Shown one piece after another: positions 24,942-36,420 of a stretch of 64,000 nt of DNA. Positions within the stretch are counted from its first letter, which is position 1. Each line of letters starts with the position of its first letter. The position numbers were made by a program, and so were the translations under genes. The DNA is from Tetraselmis striata (taxonomy: Eukaryota > Chlorophyta > Chlorodendrophyceae > Chlorodendrales > Chlorodendraceae), in contig VCJN01000223.1 of assembly GCA_006384855.1 (NCBI GenBank), positions 97,589-161,588 of the forward strand, given 5' to 3'. Below the pieces are notes generated by a model. That model saw only the letters and a program-made list of their open reading frames with translations. It was not told where the DNA came from and did not search any database.

Positions 24942-26295
24942 CAGTCCTCCACATAAGTCTGGGGTCTTTTGGGGCTGAATCTGAACTAAAAATACTAAAG
25001 TGCCTAAAATTAGGGATTTAAGGCTAAAACCCTGGAAATTTTAGGTTATTAGATGACCCTATGCGGGAAGGGGTCAGCATTTTAACCTACTACTACCCTA
25101 AAGTTGGGATAGTGCGATCCGGCGCGGCGCTTAGCAGGCACGACATACTTTTGCACAACAATACACGTTGTTGGCACAGAAGTGATGGCCTACACGCATA
25201 GAGCATTGCATGGTGCAATGGCCGTAGATGTGTGAGGTAACATGCTAGGTAGAGGTTTGGATGGCGTTGGGTGTCTCAAGTCATGTAAAGGATAGTTGGC
25301 GCACGTGCGTGTCGCGATGCTAGGAGCAGTGAGTACAATTTTGCCCACCGCAAGCTACACCCCGCCCTTGACTTCAAACGCTTATATAGCGGCTCAGGGA
25401 GTGCTCCAGAAATTCTGAAAAGTACGCAAATAATTCCCGGAGGCCGTGTGGTAAGGTGATTTCCGCGATTTGAGAGCCCAATTCCGACGTTCTCCCTTAG
25501 TTTGAAGCAAACAAGAAATTCAACAAGAAATTGCGCTGGTGTGCACCATGTGGCCACCCACATGTGCATGCTAGTGTACGTCACGTGTGTCGCAATAGTC
25601 CATACTTGGTCTTGTGATAGTGCTATGAATGTAGATGCACACGAGGGCATAAACTTGGCACGTGCATCTCTCTAGCCATCTTCTCGATTGACAACATTGT
25701 GGTGTCTTTTAAACCAAAAAACTTGTTGATATTCGAGCGTTAAAATGTGCGCATGCTACGTGGCACTCGACTTGCGATTCGGCGCAATGGCCATGCGTGC
25801 ACGTGGACCCATATACGTGCTCTTGCCTAAGTAAGCCAAGGAGGGCTCCGTAAGCCTATCATGCGTGATGCACCAATAACATCACGATTCTTGGTCAAAG
25901 TCACGCCCTATCGTGGTGAAATGATGATTTAGGGCTTGTACAATACCCTTTTTGACCTTATTTATTTTGGCGCCCCATATACATGGTAGGTGCACCTCAC
26001 ACTAAACATGGCAGCATGTGAGCACGGCGTGGATTTGCGTTTTGGATGTACACATATGAAGGGATGGTGCAACTTGTGATTTTCCGGTGCAAGTTTCATA
26101 GCATTGATTTGTCATTTTTCGATGGTCGCAGAGCGACGCATGTCTTGTCTCACGGTTGGGCCTAGATTGCGCCTCCTTTTCGTCCCGAGTCGACCTCGCC
26201 CTTAGTCACTTGCATGCAATCGCACACGCCGTAAATTTTGCATTACATGCGCATGTCGATCAAAACTGCCAAACCCAAACTTATGTGGGGGGGTG
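24942..26295 (+). mobile_element. 1.35 kb TIR element, diverged copy
   Basis: The left end CAGTCCTCCACATAAGTCTG and the right end AAACTTATGTGGGGGGGTG match the family termini, and TA flanks both sides (24940-24941, 26296-26297). Length, 1354 bp, matches the other copies. The interior is strongly diverged but still collinear; the region near 25590-25670 aligns with the GTATGTGGATGACCAC block of the 21 kb copy. This is an old insertion. Confidence 0.75.
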
Positions 26296-26393
26296 TAGAG
26301 TTGCCGCTCGACTGAGAAACTACATTCGAGATAGCGACTACCTACACTCGTAAGAGTATCTCAACAGTCGTAAGAATAGTCGCTACTATATAA

Positions 26394-26633
26394 TTACATG
26401 AGCTAGCAGCAGAAGGCGATATGACGAGAAAATAGTCGCTACTTGACGCTGCCAGTACGGGCATAGTGGCTATTACAGTTTGATATATCCTGCTCGCGAC
26501 CATATATTCACACTACCCATTCTGCGTCCTCTCATGTTACTGCTTCGACCTCGCAGTTGCTGTAGAGGACCTTTCTGATTGTCCTTTTTTATGGTGATTT
26601 TCTGATATCGCCTTCTGCTGCTAGCTCATGTAA
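26394..26633. repeat. 29-bp perfect inverted repeat around a 180-bp AT-rich core
   Basis: Bases 26394-26422 are the exact reverse complement of 26605-26633. The arm contains GCTAGCAGCAGAAGGCGATA. A related, shorter word (GCAGCTAGCTCAG near GATCGCC) occurs at about 12418-12445 beside the 250 bp tandem repeat, so the arm belongs to a dispersed family. It may be a small MITE. Confidence 0.65.
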
Positions 26634-27247
26634 ATATATTCACACTACCGGTAGCGACTACCTGTACCGTACCGTATATATTGGTGTGAGTAACAAAAAA
26701 GACAGTACTGGTACCTGCACGGGCGGTTGAAAAGTTTTTTACTGCTGATCTAGCGACTACACCTTACCCAAACCCTCCGCCGCGTACCATCCGCGCGTAC
26801 TACACCTTACCCAAACCCTCCTGCTCGCGTACCAGTACTGGCAAAAGTGAAGTAAAGTTCGCCCCGCTACATCGGCCGAAGCCGCCCCAGCACTCTCAAG
26901 CTTGCGCCAACTGCAGTCGTCGGTCTGGCAAAGCCCGGAGGTAGACCTTTGCCAAGTAATTCGAACCCCGAAGGGCTAATGCTTGCATCAACCGGGTAAA
27001 CCCAGGGCACGCCGGGACGATAATGCCGAAACACATCGACCAGGGCTCGGTCCCGGGACCTCCCGCATACGAGCGAGACGAACAGTACCGGCACAATGAA
27101 TACATAAGGGGCGTTTTTATTTCTGCGCGCTACAACTGTAATACGTGGGTAGGTTTTTCCGTATAGCGACTAAACATACACCGGAATACAGCATGTACTA
27201 CTACAGAACCAGAGCTAGATACATCCTACATACATTATGTGCACGTA
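26634..27247. other. No gene seen; short direct repeat
   Basis: The phrase CTACACCTTACCCAAACCCTC occurs twice, about 43 bp apart, between 26757 and 26821. At 26940-27070 the minus strand has a weak resemblance to a tRNA B-box but does not fold convincingly. Confidence 0.4.
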
Positions 27248-28604
27248 CACTTGCCCAGAAAGGTCTTGGCCCCCAAAGTCATACGACACGCGGGAATTAA
27301 ATGTTGTGATAGTATGGCAATATTACTATATGGCTTGCCATTCGACCAACTGCAAGTATGCTCAATCGTGGCTAGGTGTATCGTCGCTAATCGGGAAATA
27401 TCGCTTACTTTGGCGCAGAGAAGTCGCAGACAAAGTGGCAGACGCGCTGCAACAGTGCCCCAATTTCAGCACTGTAGGCGGTTTCGGAGCATAATATAAA
27501 TAACGCTTTTTGCCAAGAATAGGTACATTTTTCTTCGAGATTCGTCGACATAGTGGTATCATGCGACCACTCCCTGCTTTTTATCGAGTAAAAACGAGTC
27601 TCTACGCGAGAGGGTAGGTGAATCCGAGCTCTGTCAATGTCGGGAATATTGTGCTGCAATCGCAGTTTTGGGAGGCGTGCCAAGGGGCATATCTTTGCAA
27701 AACGGCGTCGGATTGAGGCATACGAGGTCGCGTTGGAGAAGCCCTAGCTAACGCGCTCTCAAGGGGCTCATGTTGCCCGGATTTTTGCGCTCAGATTTGC
27801 GATTCTCTGACGTTTAAGGGGTCTACGGGCCCCAAAAAACTTGTTTTCAGACATAGGGGCCCGGTGTTAGGCCACGTCACGGGCACCTAGATGCAACCCA
27901 TTGTGCCTCAGACTCGAGTCCATGAATGCTCTAACGTGGACCAACAATTTTGCATTATTATGGCGTTTCCCCATGTTTCTAGACAACTTTTTGATGGTGA
28001 TGCCTGAAAGTTTCTGCGACTTGGCAATACTGAGTGTTTGGGCACAATGCCTATCTTTCATGCACACCTCCCGCGCTGCGTCATGGCAGTGGCGCGTCAA
28101 AAGGGTTTTGATATGGGCTACTCGCATGGTAAAGCTTGGGCCATATAGCGCGTCGCGTGCTATGCTACCAACGGATCGCATTTCCAGTCCCTTCCGAACG
28201 CTGAGAAAAACGTAGGGATAGTGGCGTATGCAAAAGTGTGATGCCACACCATCATCCAACTGGCACAACACTTATTTACACTGGCACAATTTATTCATCA
28301 TCTATTATACTTTCCGTGCGCGAAAGCTTGAAAGCATGCGCAGCCCCAAAAAGCTTAAACGCATGAAATCGTATTATGCCATTTTCTAGTCAAAAACAGC
28401 ATTTACTCACTGTGAGCAGAAAAAGCGCTGGCATCGCGTAAAACGGTGCTTTAGCGCGACATTTTGGAGGCTGCGCTGCAACCAAGGCCATTCAAGCTAA
28501 GCTTTAGTGTAGTTACCGGAGTGTGTGTGGTTTTTACTGCATGCTGGCACGCAGCGATGCGCTCGCATGCGGATTCCTCCAGGGCTAAAATTTTGTGGGG
28601 GGTG
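27248..28604 (+). mobile_element. Probable very old copy of the 1.35 kb TIR element
   Basis: The right end AAATTTTGTGGGGGGTG followed by TA is close to the family terminus. Counting back the family length lands on TA then CACTTGCCCAGAAAGG at 27248, a poor but positionally exact match, giving 1357 bp. The interior shows no clear alignment by eye, so this rests mainly on one terminus and the length. Confidence 0.4.
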
Positions 28605-29716
28605 TATGTACACATACACATAAATGCACACATTTATACAAATGTAGTATCATACGTGCAGATATATATATATATATATATATATATGTATTTGTATATA
28701 TATATATGTATTTGTATATATATATAGGGATGATGTCGTAGTATCGCTAATTCTGCCGTAGTGATATGTACGCGCAATATCCGCCTCAATATATGTAATT
28801 ATATAATATATTATGCCTGTAATGCCCTACCAAATACGCGAAGGTCACGAGCATCAGCAGCAGGCGGCCCGGCGTGCGCTTGAGGTTCGCGAGATCGTCA
28901 AGTCCGCATGGCGACTACCTGTACGGTGTTCGGAGACAACCAAAGACGCCACTGTCGAGCTATCGGAACAGCAAGGCCCCGCAAGGTGTTTGCGAGGCTT
29001 AATATACAGCAGTCACACTGCCCTTGAGTTGGCTCAACTGCCGGTGATCGACAGCTTTCAGCGAGCGTCAGAGGCAAGCGTAATCGTTCTCGGGATCGCT
29101 GCGTCGGTAAGGGCACACTGTGCCTTCACAACACCCAGGGTGCTCAATATCTTGCTTGCTTGCTGGGCATGCGCGGACCATGCGGGCGAAGTAACATAAA
29201 TCGGACGGCACCTCAGCTTGTGCCGCCTCACCGACGACGGGCAGGACGATATCGGCGGCGTCGACTTGCAGAGGGCCAGGAGCCCAGCAGTTGTACATAC
29301 AGGGTTTCGCACCGTTGGCTGTTGATACGGCCACCCGCGGCTAACGGCACGCGGCCACTAGCGGCTAAGTGCCTTCTGCGTCCGTAGCTGCGAGCTAGCA
29401 GCCTAGCAGTACGTACTGCGTATTGCCTACCTCAATCCCGCGGGTTTGCCCGCCTCTGCGATCCACTCGAACCGACCAACGACCCAGCGCCGAGAGCCAG
29501 TCGTCCGACATGCACCGACTGAAGCGCACTACCGTTCGGCGAGCAGTCCTTTCGGCATCGCGACCGGGGTCCGGTATTGTATCGGCGGTTCTGATTCCAC
29601 ATTTATCTCAGGATCCAAAGCAACGGTGTCCATGCAGACATACACCATGATTGAAACGAGTTCCGGCTGCGGGATCTAGTAGCTGTTGGCCGGCGTTGTA
29701 CACCTTCTCTCTGATA
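28605..29716. other. Microsatellite and spacer upstream of the glycosyltransferase-like gene
   Basis: A TA-rich microsatellite occupies about 28660-28727. From 28813 to 29199 a plus-strand frame of 128 codons is open and could be a small gene, but nothing in it is recognised and the opposite strand is also open. The rest should contain the promoter of the next gene. Confidence 0.35.
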
Positions 29717-30872
29717 ATGGACTGGATTGTGGCAGGTACAATGACGAGCTCCCCCGCGGTGTTCTTGGTGCTGCTGCTGTTTTGGCTGCTGGTTGCAGAC
29801 GGGGAGTTGCAAGGGCAGCTACGGATAGCGGTGTGTCTACTCGGGCAGGTGGGGCGGACTGAGATGGAGAGCAAGGTCAACAACCTCGTCAGGCCAAATC
29901 TGGCGGACAACGTGACTCTGGACCTGTACCTGGTCCTGCAGCCAGGGGCGCGATTCAGCAATAATCCGTCACCAGACTGCAAGATTGCGCCGAAATCAGT
30001 CCAGGCAGTCGTGGACCGATTCGCGAAGCTGCTGCCAACCTTTGCCATCGACAACCCCCGTCTGGACTTGGAGGTGAATGCGGACACGTGGGTGGACTAC
30101 CACGAGAAAGGGTCGGACCTTGAGAAACGATTGTCCAATCATGTCAACCAGTACCATGCCTGGCACCGATGCGCACGGGCGATAGAAAACCACGAGATAG
30201 CCGCCGGGGTGACATATGACGCGGTGCTGCGACTGCGCGACAACGCACTGGTGCTGAAGCCATTCCTCCTGCGAGCATGTCTTCGTGAGCATGCGAGGAA
30301 CTGGTACAATACCCGACAAGAGGAGCCACCACATCCGATTACCAATGCTCACCTCCGGGGACTCCCCGTCATCGTCAAAAAGTGCTGTAGCTGGGGTGGC
30401 TACCACGACAAGGTGTGCAGTCCTGCGTTTATTTGCCTTTTTCCCTGGGAAGAGGGGGCGGGGGTCCCGTGCCAGACCATCGGCAAAGCTATGTTGCTTT
30501 CCAAACCTGCGCTTATCTGCGTTGATGGCATGGTGGTGCATGCAGGCGATGCTGGTGCCGCGAATTCACATGGACAGCGCACTGAGTGGGCCTGCGGACG
30601 AGTTCCACCTCATCCAGAAGAAGGAGGAGCGGCTCGGCATCAGAAACTCTGAAACGTATCTCAAGTTTGTGATGGACAAGTATCACGTGCCGGTGTACCA
30701 GCAAGGACGGGCCAGTGACTTTCCTATCACAGACGGTAGGTGCGAGGATGGGAAGTCCTTCTGCGTCGTGGAAAGCAAGAAGGACTGCAGACCCCGCGAC
30801 ATGGATGACGTCAAGCAATGTCAACAAAGCTACAATCGAAAATCTGCGCCCAGACCATGGCTAACAGTGTAA
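29717..30872 (+). CDS. Signal-anchored glycosyltransferase-like protein, two exons
   Basis: Two exons, 29717-30412 and 30546-30872, join in phase across a 133 bp intron (AAG|GTGTGC ... TGCAG|GCGATG) to give 340 residues ending at TAA. The first ATG of the frame is 29717; an earlier TTG extends it but is not a plausible start. Residues 14-27 (AVFLVLLLFWLLVA) form a signal peptide or type II anchor, followed by RIAVCLLGQVGRTE, the opening beta-strand style of many Golgi glycosyltransferase-like families. Further blocks are YDAVLRLRDNALVLKPF, GGYHDK and VPRIHM after the splice. The C-terminal third is Cys- and charge-rich. By layout I infer a Golgi-lumen nucleotide-sugar transferase or a related family of unknown function. 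No DxD motif is certain, so the enzymatic role is unproven, but the gene itself is solid. Confidence 0.75.
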
Positions 30873-31320
30873 ATTTATCCCTGCCGCAATGTTAGCGATC
30901 GCCCAATTCAGTTTCTTGCTGTCTGCAACGGACATGGTGCTGCCGTCATTTGTGTGCAGAAGGCTACGTGTCGAGCATCAGGCGCACGGCAGCATGGGCG
31001 TGTAGGTAGGTAGGCGAAACCTTTGCAAACCCCAAGCCCAAAGGCCTTGACATCGTGGACAGCGTGGCCTTGTGTTTGTTCGCCATATTCCCGCGCATAC
31101 CCACAGCTCGGGGAAGCGGTCATGATTGAGCGAGCCGCGGCGTGGGAAGCGCAAAGTGCCGTGGACGCGGGTGCTACGCCGCAATTGCTTTAGTGGCCCA
31201 CATGAGGGCGCGGCCTCTTGGGACAATCGCTTTGAAAGCTGTTTGATCCTCTGATGCCACGCAGCCGCCCTTTCAATTATATGCCGCCAGAGCAGTGTGA
31301 TATTCCTTGCAGAGCTTCAT
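30873..31320. other. Spacer, no gene seen
   Basis: It lies between the glycosyltransferase-like gene and the dispersed motif at 31321. Only short unconvincing frames are present. Confidence 0.5.
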
Positions 31321-31377
31321 GTTTTGTTTTTGCCCTCGGGCACGACTGGGAGCCCTTGCGGCGTCTCTACGACCGCC
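31321..31377 (-). repeat. Copy of the dispersed 70-bp motif, minus orientation
   Basis: The reverse complement reads GTCGTAGAGACGCCGCAAGG...CCCGAGGGCAAAAACAAAAC, matching the core at 11791-11860 with several substitutions. Confidence 0.65.
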
Positions 31378-31554
31378 TTTTAACGACGAATCGTTTAGGC
31401 ATGCCGGAGAGTGTGGCAGCGGTGGCTGGTCGGGAGGGTGGAGCCAATGGCACCCCATTGAGCTGGTGACAGCGCTCCACGCAGAAACGGGGAGATGCGA
31501 TGGCAGTGGCGTGCAACCTGTCCCACGCCGATATCACATACACACGAAATCGGG

Positions 31555-31995
31555 TTCGGATTTTAGGGTTTAGTCTTTTAATAATTTAGGGTTTGCAGTA
31601 GTATGCTTTCTACATCGCAATGAACAGAGACACTACGATAGCGCAGCGCTGCGGCTCCGGCTGGTGTGTTGTCCTACGCTTGGCCAAACCGCTCCGGCCC
31701 CTCCAAGTCAAACTGCGCGGCCTTCGCGCGCGCCGCCTCGGCGTCTTTGGCGATGAGGAAGCCGTTGGAGTGCAGGATCTTCACCCACGGCTCCTCCACG
31801 CGCTGTCCCGCCCCAAGGAGAACCTCCACGGGGTCGCCGCCGTCGTTGCGCACCGTCACGGGGCCGCACTCCGCGGACAGGATGGCGAGCTCGCTGGCGG
31901 CCAGCTCCGTGCCGCTCACGTCCACCTTGCCTGGAAAATCGGGATTGGCGCTGCATAACAGCATTCCACACTTAGGGTCAGGGTTTAGGGTTTAG
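31555..31995. repeat. Interstitial telomere-like words (TTTAGGG type)
   Basis: Words of the form TTAGGGTTTAG occur at 31562-31573, 31586-31596 and 31975-31997. They are degenerate and short, and the last cluster lies in the pirin intron. Similar words occur at 40440-40600 and, as CCCTAAA, at 50387-50470. Confidence 0.6.
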
Positions 31996-33433
31996 TGGGG
32001 CCAGAGGCACAGCGCAGCGGCCAGGCGATATATGGGGGGCGACGCGGTATCAATGGGAACACAGCAACTATGAACCCGCCATGCCTGCCAGAGGTCAAAT
32101 GTAGACAACCTATGGCAGAACCATACCGAATGTTCTTATATAGGTCGCATGCAAGCCGTCTAGAGTCTCATTATAAATAAGGGCTTTAGTAATAGGCGCA
32201 TTGGCCTTGTATTGCAGAATAGACGCTCATCGGCATGCCGTGTGTATTCACTGATGTGTTAATAAAACTGATATAAATCACCCACATGAGGACAGGCGTG
32301 CACACACAACAAAGATCAACGTCTAGCTCTGGTTAGCTCCCGGGCCATCTACCGCTTGCTACCGCATTCAAGACTGCCCTCTGTTTTCCTCTTTACTGGT
32401 GACCTTAATTAGGGCACGAGAGGGGCGTTAATCATCAATCCAACCCCAGTACCAAAGAGAGCAGTGGACCTTGTGAAGGATCTCCATCAAGATACCAGTT
32501 CGTATTATACTTATTCCCTGACGCAAAGCCAGGAATGTCGCAGAGGGGGCCGCCGCAGCCATGGCAGCCACTCGGCCAGCGCGCAACTCACATGAACGCA
32601 AAGGCGCCGCCGGGGGTCATCTCCTTCACGGACAGCGTCCCGCCGGGCTGGATCCGGCTCATCACCACGTCGATGCGGATGGGCGCGGGCAGCTTGGCGC
32701 TGGGCTCGGGGTGCCCCTCGAACAGGCCCTGCTGCGCCACGTCCCAGGCCTCCACCTGCGGCATGGCACCCCGCAGTCACGAGTCAGCGCCTTAACACAG
32801 AGTCAGCATCCGCCAGGAACAATGGGCGAGCGCAGGCGGCGCACGCACCTTCCCGCCGTCCAGCAGCTTGGGCGCCATGTCGTCGGCGTGGTCGCAGCGC
32901 GCCGGGTCGTCGCGGTTGGCCTCCGGGATGAGCCAGGCCAGCTGGCTCATGCGCGTCTCGGTGTCGGACGCGGTATGCTCGTCGTGGCTCGCGCCGCGCC
33001 CAGCATACGTGGCCAGCATCCAGGCCCCGCCCCCGGCGCCCACAACCAAGTCCTCACCCTCCGCATGGCCTAGCTTGCTCCGAACGCTCCCCGCAAAGCC
33101 CAGCGTAGCCACCTGCGCTTTGTAGGGTTCTTGCACTTTCAGGGTATAAACATAACTATTTCTGCTTTTACTGGGAGTCGCGCGCCACTCTGGGCGGGCC
33201 GTGCGCGCCGACTAGACTATACGCACCTGCAGGCCCGCGTGCGGGTGCATGCCGAAGCCAGGCGTGTCCTTCTTGGCGATGGGCGGCACGCCGTCCAGCA
33301 GGATGAAGGGGTTGACGTCGCCGACGGGGTGCTTGGTGCCGGCGCCGTGGATGTCGGTCGTACCGATCGCCCGTTTCAAGGGGCCTGTCGCCGTGCAGGG
33401 GACCACGCTGGTCACCGTCCGGAGAGCCATCAT
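31674..33433 (-). CDS. Pirin family protein (cupin-type metal protein)
   Basis: Pirins are two-domain iron-binding cupins acting as redox-sensitive cofactors or quercetinase-like enzymes. Exons 33227-33433, 32849-33112, 32592-32755 and 31674-31930 give about 297 residues. The start MMALRTVTS at 33433 was chosen because family similarity (VNPFILLDGVPP) begins about 40 residues later. The four metal ligands are present: H63 and H65 in MHPHAG, and H112 and E114 in GRGASHDE. The last exon carries the family's C-terminal block (EEPWVKILHSNGFLIAKDAEA). The two 3' exons do not join in frame: the third leaves two bases and the fourth starts with two bases of a codon, and the family's short 'YVLEG'-like strand is missing between them. 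An unseen micro-exon of about 14-20 nt in 31931-32591 would repair both. Catalytic versus regulatory role cannot be told. Confidence 0.88.
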
Positions 33434-33685
33434 TGCCGTCCCTTTCCGTGTGTCGTCTTGCTTCGCGAGGTGTGCAGCGTGTGGCCTCCGCGGGGGGCTG
33501 CCTTTTCGGTCGGTGAGGATCGCGATGCCGTACAGGCGCCCGGGGCTGATAGCCGCGGCAGGCCTGAAGGTACGCCCTGAGGTAATCGAACCCTGAGGTG
33601 ATCGAACTGCGTGACGGCCCGGCAGCCTTAGTAGGCTCAATCGCAAGAAGAGTTCTAAGACCCTGTCTATCCCTCGAGTTAGTCC

Positions 33686-33716
<31 letters not shown>

Positions 33717-36420
33717 GGGGGGGGGAGACTTCTGCGACGTTGGGAGTGCGTCTGCGTCGCCTCGTCGCGGTCGGCAGTGTCATCCGCCCCTTCGCCTGAC
33801 CGATTGCCAGGGTTTCAAGTCATCCCATCGTCACCAACCGCCGCGGCGCGGGGGCAGGCGGTAGGATATTGCTGGCCTGGTTTCGGAGCGCGATTACCTT
33901 GCCGCCTGGCGGTCGGCGGAGCTGCGCGGATTTATTTGAGTACTCGTAGCAGCCATGACGGATCCCCCTTATTTGCTTTCTCAGCATTACATTCCACGAC
34001 CAGAGTCCACGCGTTGTCAACCTGCGCGGCATTCCCGCCGCGGGCCACTCGGCTCACGATGGCGCTGTATGCTGGGCATGCGGTAATCATGCACGACCAG
34101 TACTTGATTCGACCATCATTCTTCGCCCTAGTAGTACGGCAAGGAGGCCGCGAGAACCCTCTCCCGCTTGCCGCCGCGTGGATGGCTGCAATGATCGCCA
34201 TAACATTTTGTCTACTACGATTCTGCCCATCAATCATCGGAATCGATACACAGGGATAATTGTCTTATACCATGAATGACCTAATGTCAATGCCCTACAC
34301 GCAATGGTGGATGGCGACTAGCTACCAGTGGTGCCCCACGCCAACGTATGCACTACATGGACGGCGCAATTTGTGGTTTTGAAGCGCTATCACCAATAAA
34401 AACCATGCTTTTTAATTTGCCTAAATAAAAGTGTTGATGGCAACGGCTATACCGCGTGGCAATATTGGGCATATCGCGCTAACTATCGCGGCAATTTCCC
34501 CAAGCCATACGACCCTGAGCAACATGCATTATTGCACGTGAGGGCGCACGGCATGTATAGTACTCATCCACAAATGGGCATGTCGATTGAATTCATGAAG
34601 CCCATACATAGTGGAGGAAGTAGTTCTACCCATATACATGGTAGGTAACTATGTGGTTATTCGATAGCCGCGGTATGCACAAGTATACAGTTATACATAC
34701 TTTAAAAACCTGCGGTACACTTATTGTACATACCTTGGATTCATTATGTGATGTCTGATCAGAGGGTTGTGGTATTATTATGTTCGCGCTGCCGCCGGTG
34801 TTGGCGGATGATGAAGTATATAAATTATATATAGTATACGAGCACGGCAGGTAGCTACTCGATCATAGAAGGGAATGAACCCGGCAAATAATGGGATAAT
34901 TATGTATGTTTGTTTTGAACTTACACTTCGGAGATAATATGTCCGACACAAGTTCGCTTCGAGCAGGCATATCAACGACACGAGGCCCCCAAGAGACAGC
35001 ACAGATGCGAGTGACAAGAGCGAGCTTTGGGTGTATTCCCGCACCGTCCAGCAAGTGAGCAGCATATTATTGAAGGTATTTTTGGCGCGCCGGGTAACTG
35101 CAGGCGTGGACCGTCTGAACCCAACTTGGGCGCTATATGACTTACTTAGCGGCTTCTTCGGATCATGACAGCATCACTGCACTGCCATCCACCACTGAAC
35201 TATAACAAGCAAGCGTACCGGTTGTCGAGTTAACCTATATTGGCGGACGCGCGGTTGACGAGCACACAAGAAATTCAGGATAGATACACCCATCCACATA
35301 AAAGTGGAGTTTGCGGAATCAACTGACCTGCCCATGGGTAGCTTCCTTGAGGCCAAGGCCGCATGCATGCATGTTGCCAAGGGTAGTTGAGCAGTTTTTG
35401 AAAAATGCTGTGATTGCGCGTCAACCGGATGTTGCCACGCAGCAGCCACGTAGCTGCAGCCGTCGTTGCCACAGGCTCGTTGGTTGTATGCTAGCAAAGC
35501 AGTGTGTGTGATGCATTGAGCGAATTGAGCAGCAAAACAATAAGACGTGGCGCCATTCATGCGCATCTACCCATGTGCCACATCTGCTGCGGCTTACTCA
35601 TACCATGTCCCCATTGTTATGAAACCTACGAGCCATTATGCATGTATGCATGACATCGAAAAGGGGACACTTAGGATATGTGACAAGATATATACATAGA
35701 TTATGCTTGTCAAGCAATACAATCATGCCAAATAAATCGCTGATAATAAGAACCCCACCATCATTGCAGTCCTTGCATGAGGAAGCATGAAAGTGTTCTC
35801 TTGACCTGCCTGCCGTACGGCAAATAAGCTTTTCCAACATAGTATTGCATAGCGTGGTTGCCTGCTCGGCGGTATTGTAACACCTATTTTCGCTCCCAGA
35901 ATTTGAGTTCCGGCAAGTTGTCCTTAAATCCGTGATAAATTTGTGTTTACCTTAAGAATAACATGGTGTGTTCTTATAGGCACTGTTCTTAGGCGTCGCC
36001 CAGGCACCCGCATAGCTCATTGAGCGCCATTGTGCGCCCAGTAGCACGAGGGTGGCGTGCACTGAAGGGCCCACCTGGTGGTAACCACCGCCATACACAT
36101 AACTTTTTTGATAAATACGCATCCACCGAACCGAATACGACGAGTGCGACAAGTAAACAATCCTTCGTAGTGACTGGCGAGCAGGGAGACAATGATTTAT
36201 ATGCGACAGCGGCAGGTTTTGCCCCCGCTTCAGTCAGCGCTGCTATCCAGGGACGGACAAGAAGAACAGTAAGAACTGCGAGCTGACGTGATATGCCAGA
36301 AACGCAGATAATGAGCCCACTGACAGCCATGAGTCACTGAGCAGCGCATGTATCAGCCCGTTTTCGTATTACAGAATAGGCGCATTAAAATATGATAAGC
36401 ACACAAAACAGCCGCGGCTG
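33434..36420. other. Spacer between pirin and the coiled-coil gene; decayed repeats
   Basis: A G run of about 27 bases (33700-33726) lies 5' of pirin. A GGTTTCGGAGC word is at 33879. At 35287 the sequence CACCCATCCACATAAAAGTGG, preceded by TA, resembles a TIR-element left end, but no right end is found. Around 34560-34610 there is a weak match to an element right end. No coding region can be supported. Confidence 0.45.

Noticed and set aside
26940..27070. tRNA or tRNA-derived SINE on the minus strand
   Set aside because: A B-box-like GGACCGAGCCC is present but no A-box or cloverleaf could be drawn.
35287..35330. Another TIR-element left end
   Set aside because: The terminus is similar but no right end or interior similarity was found at the family length.
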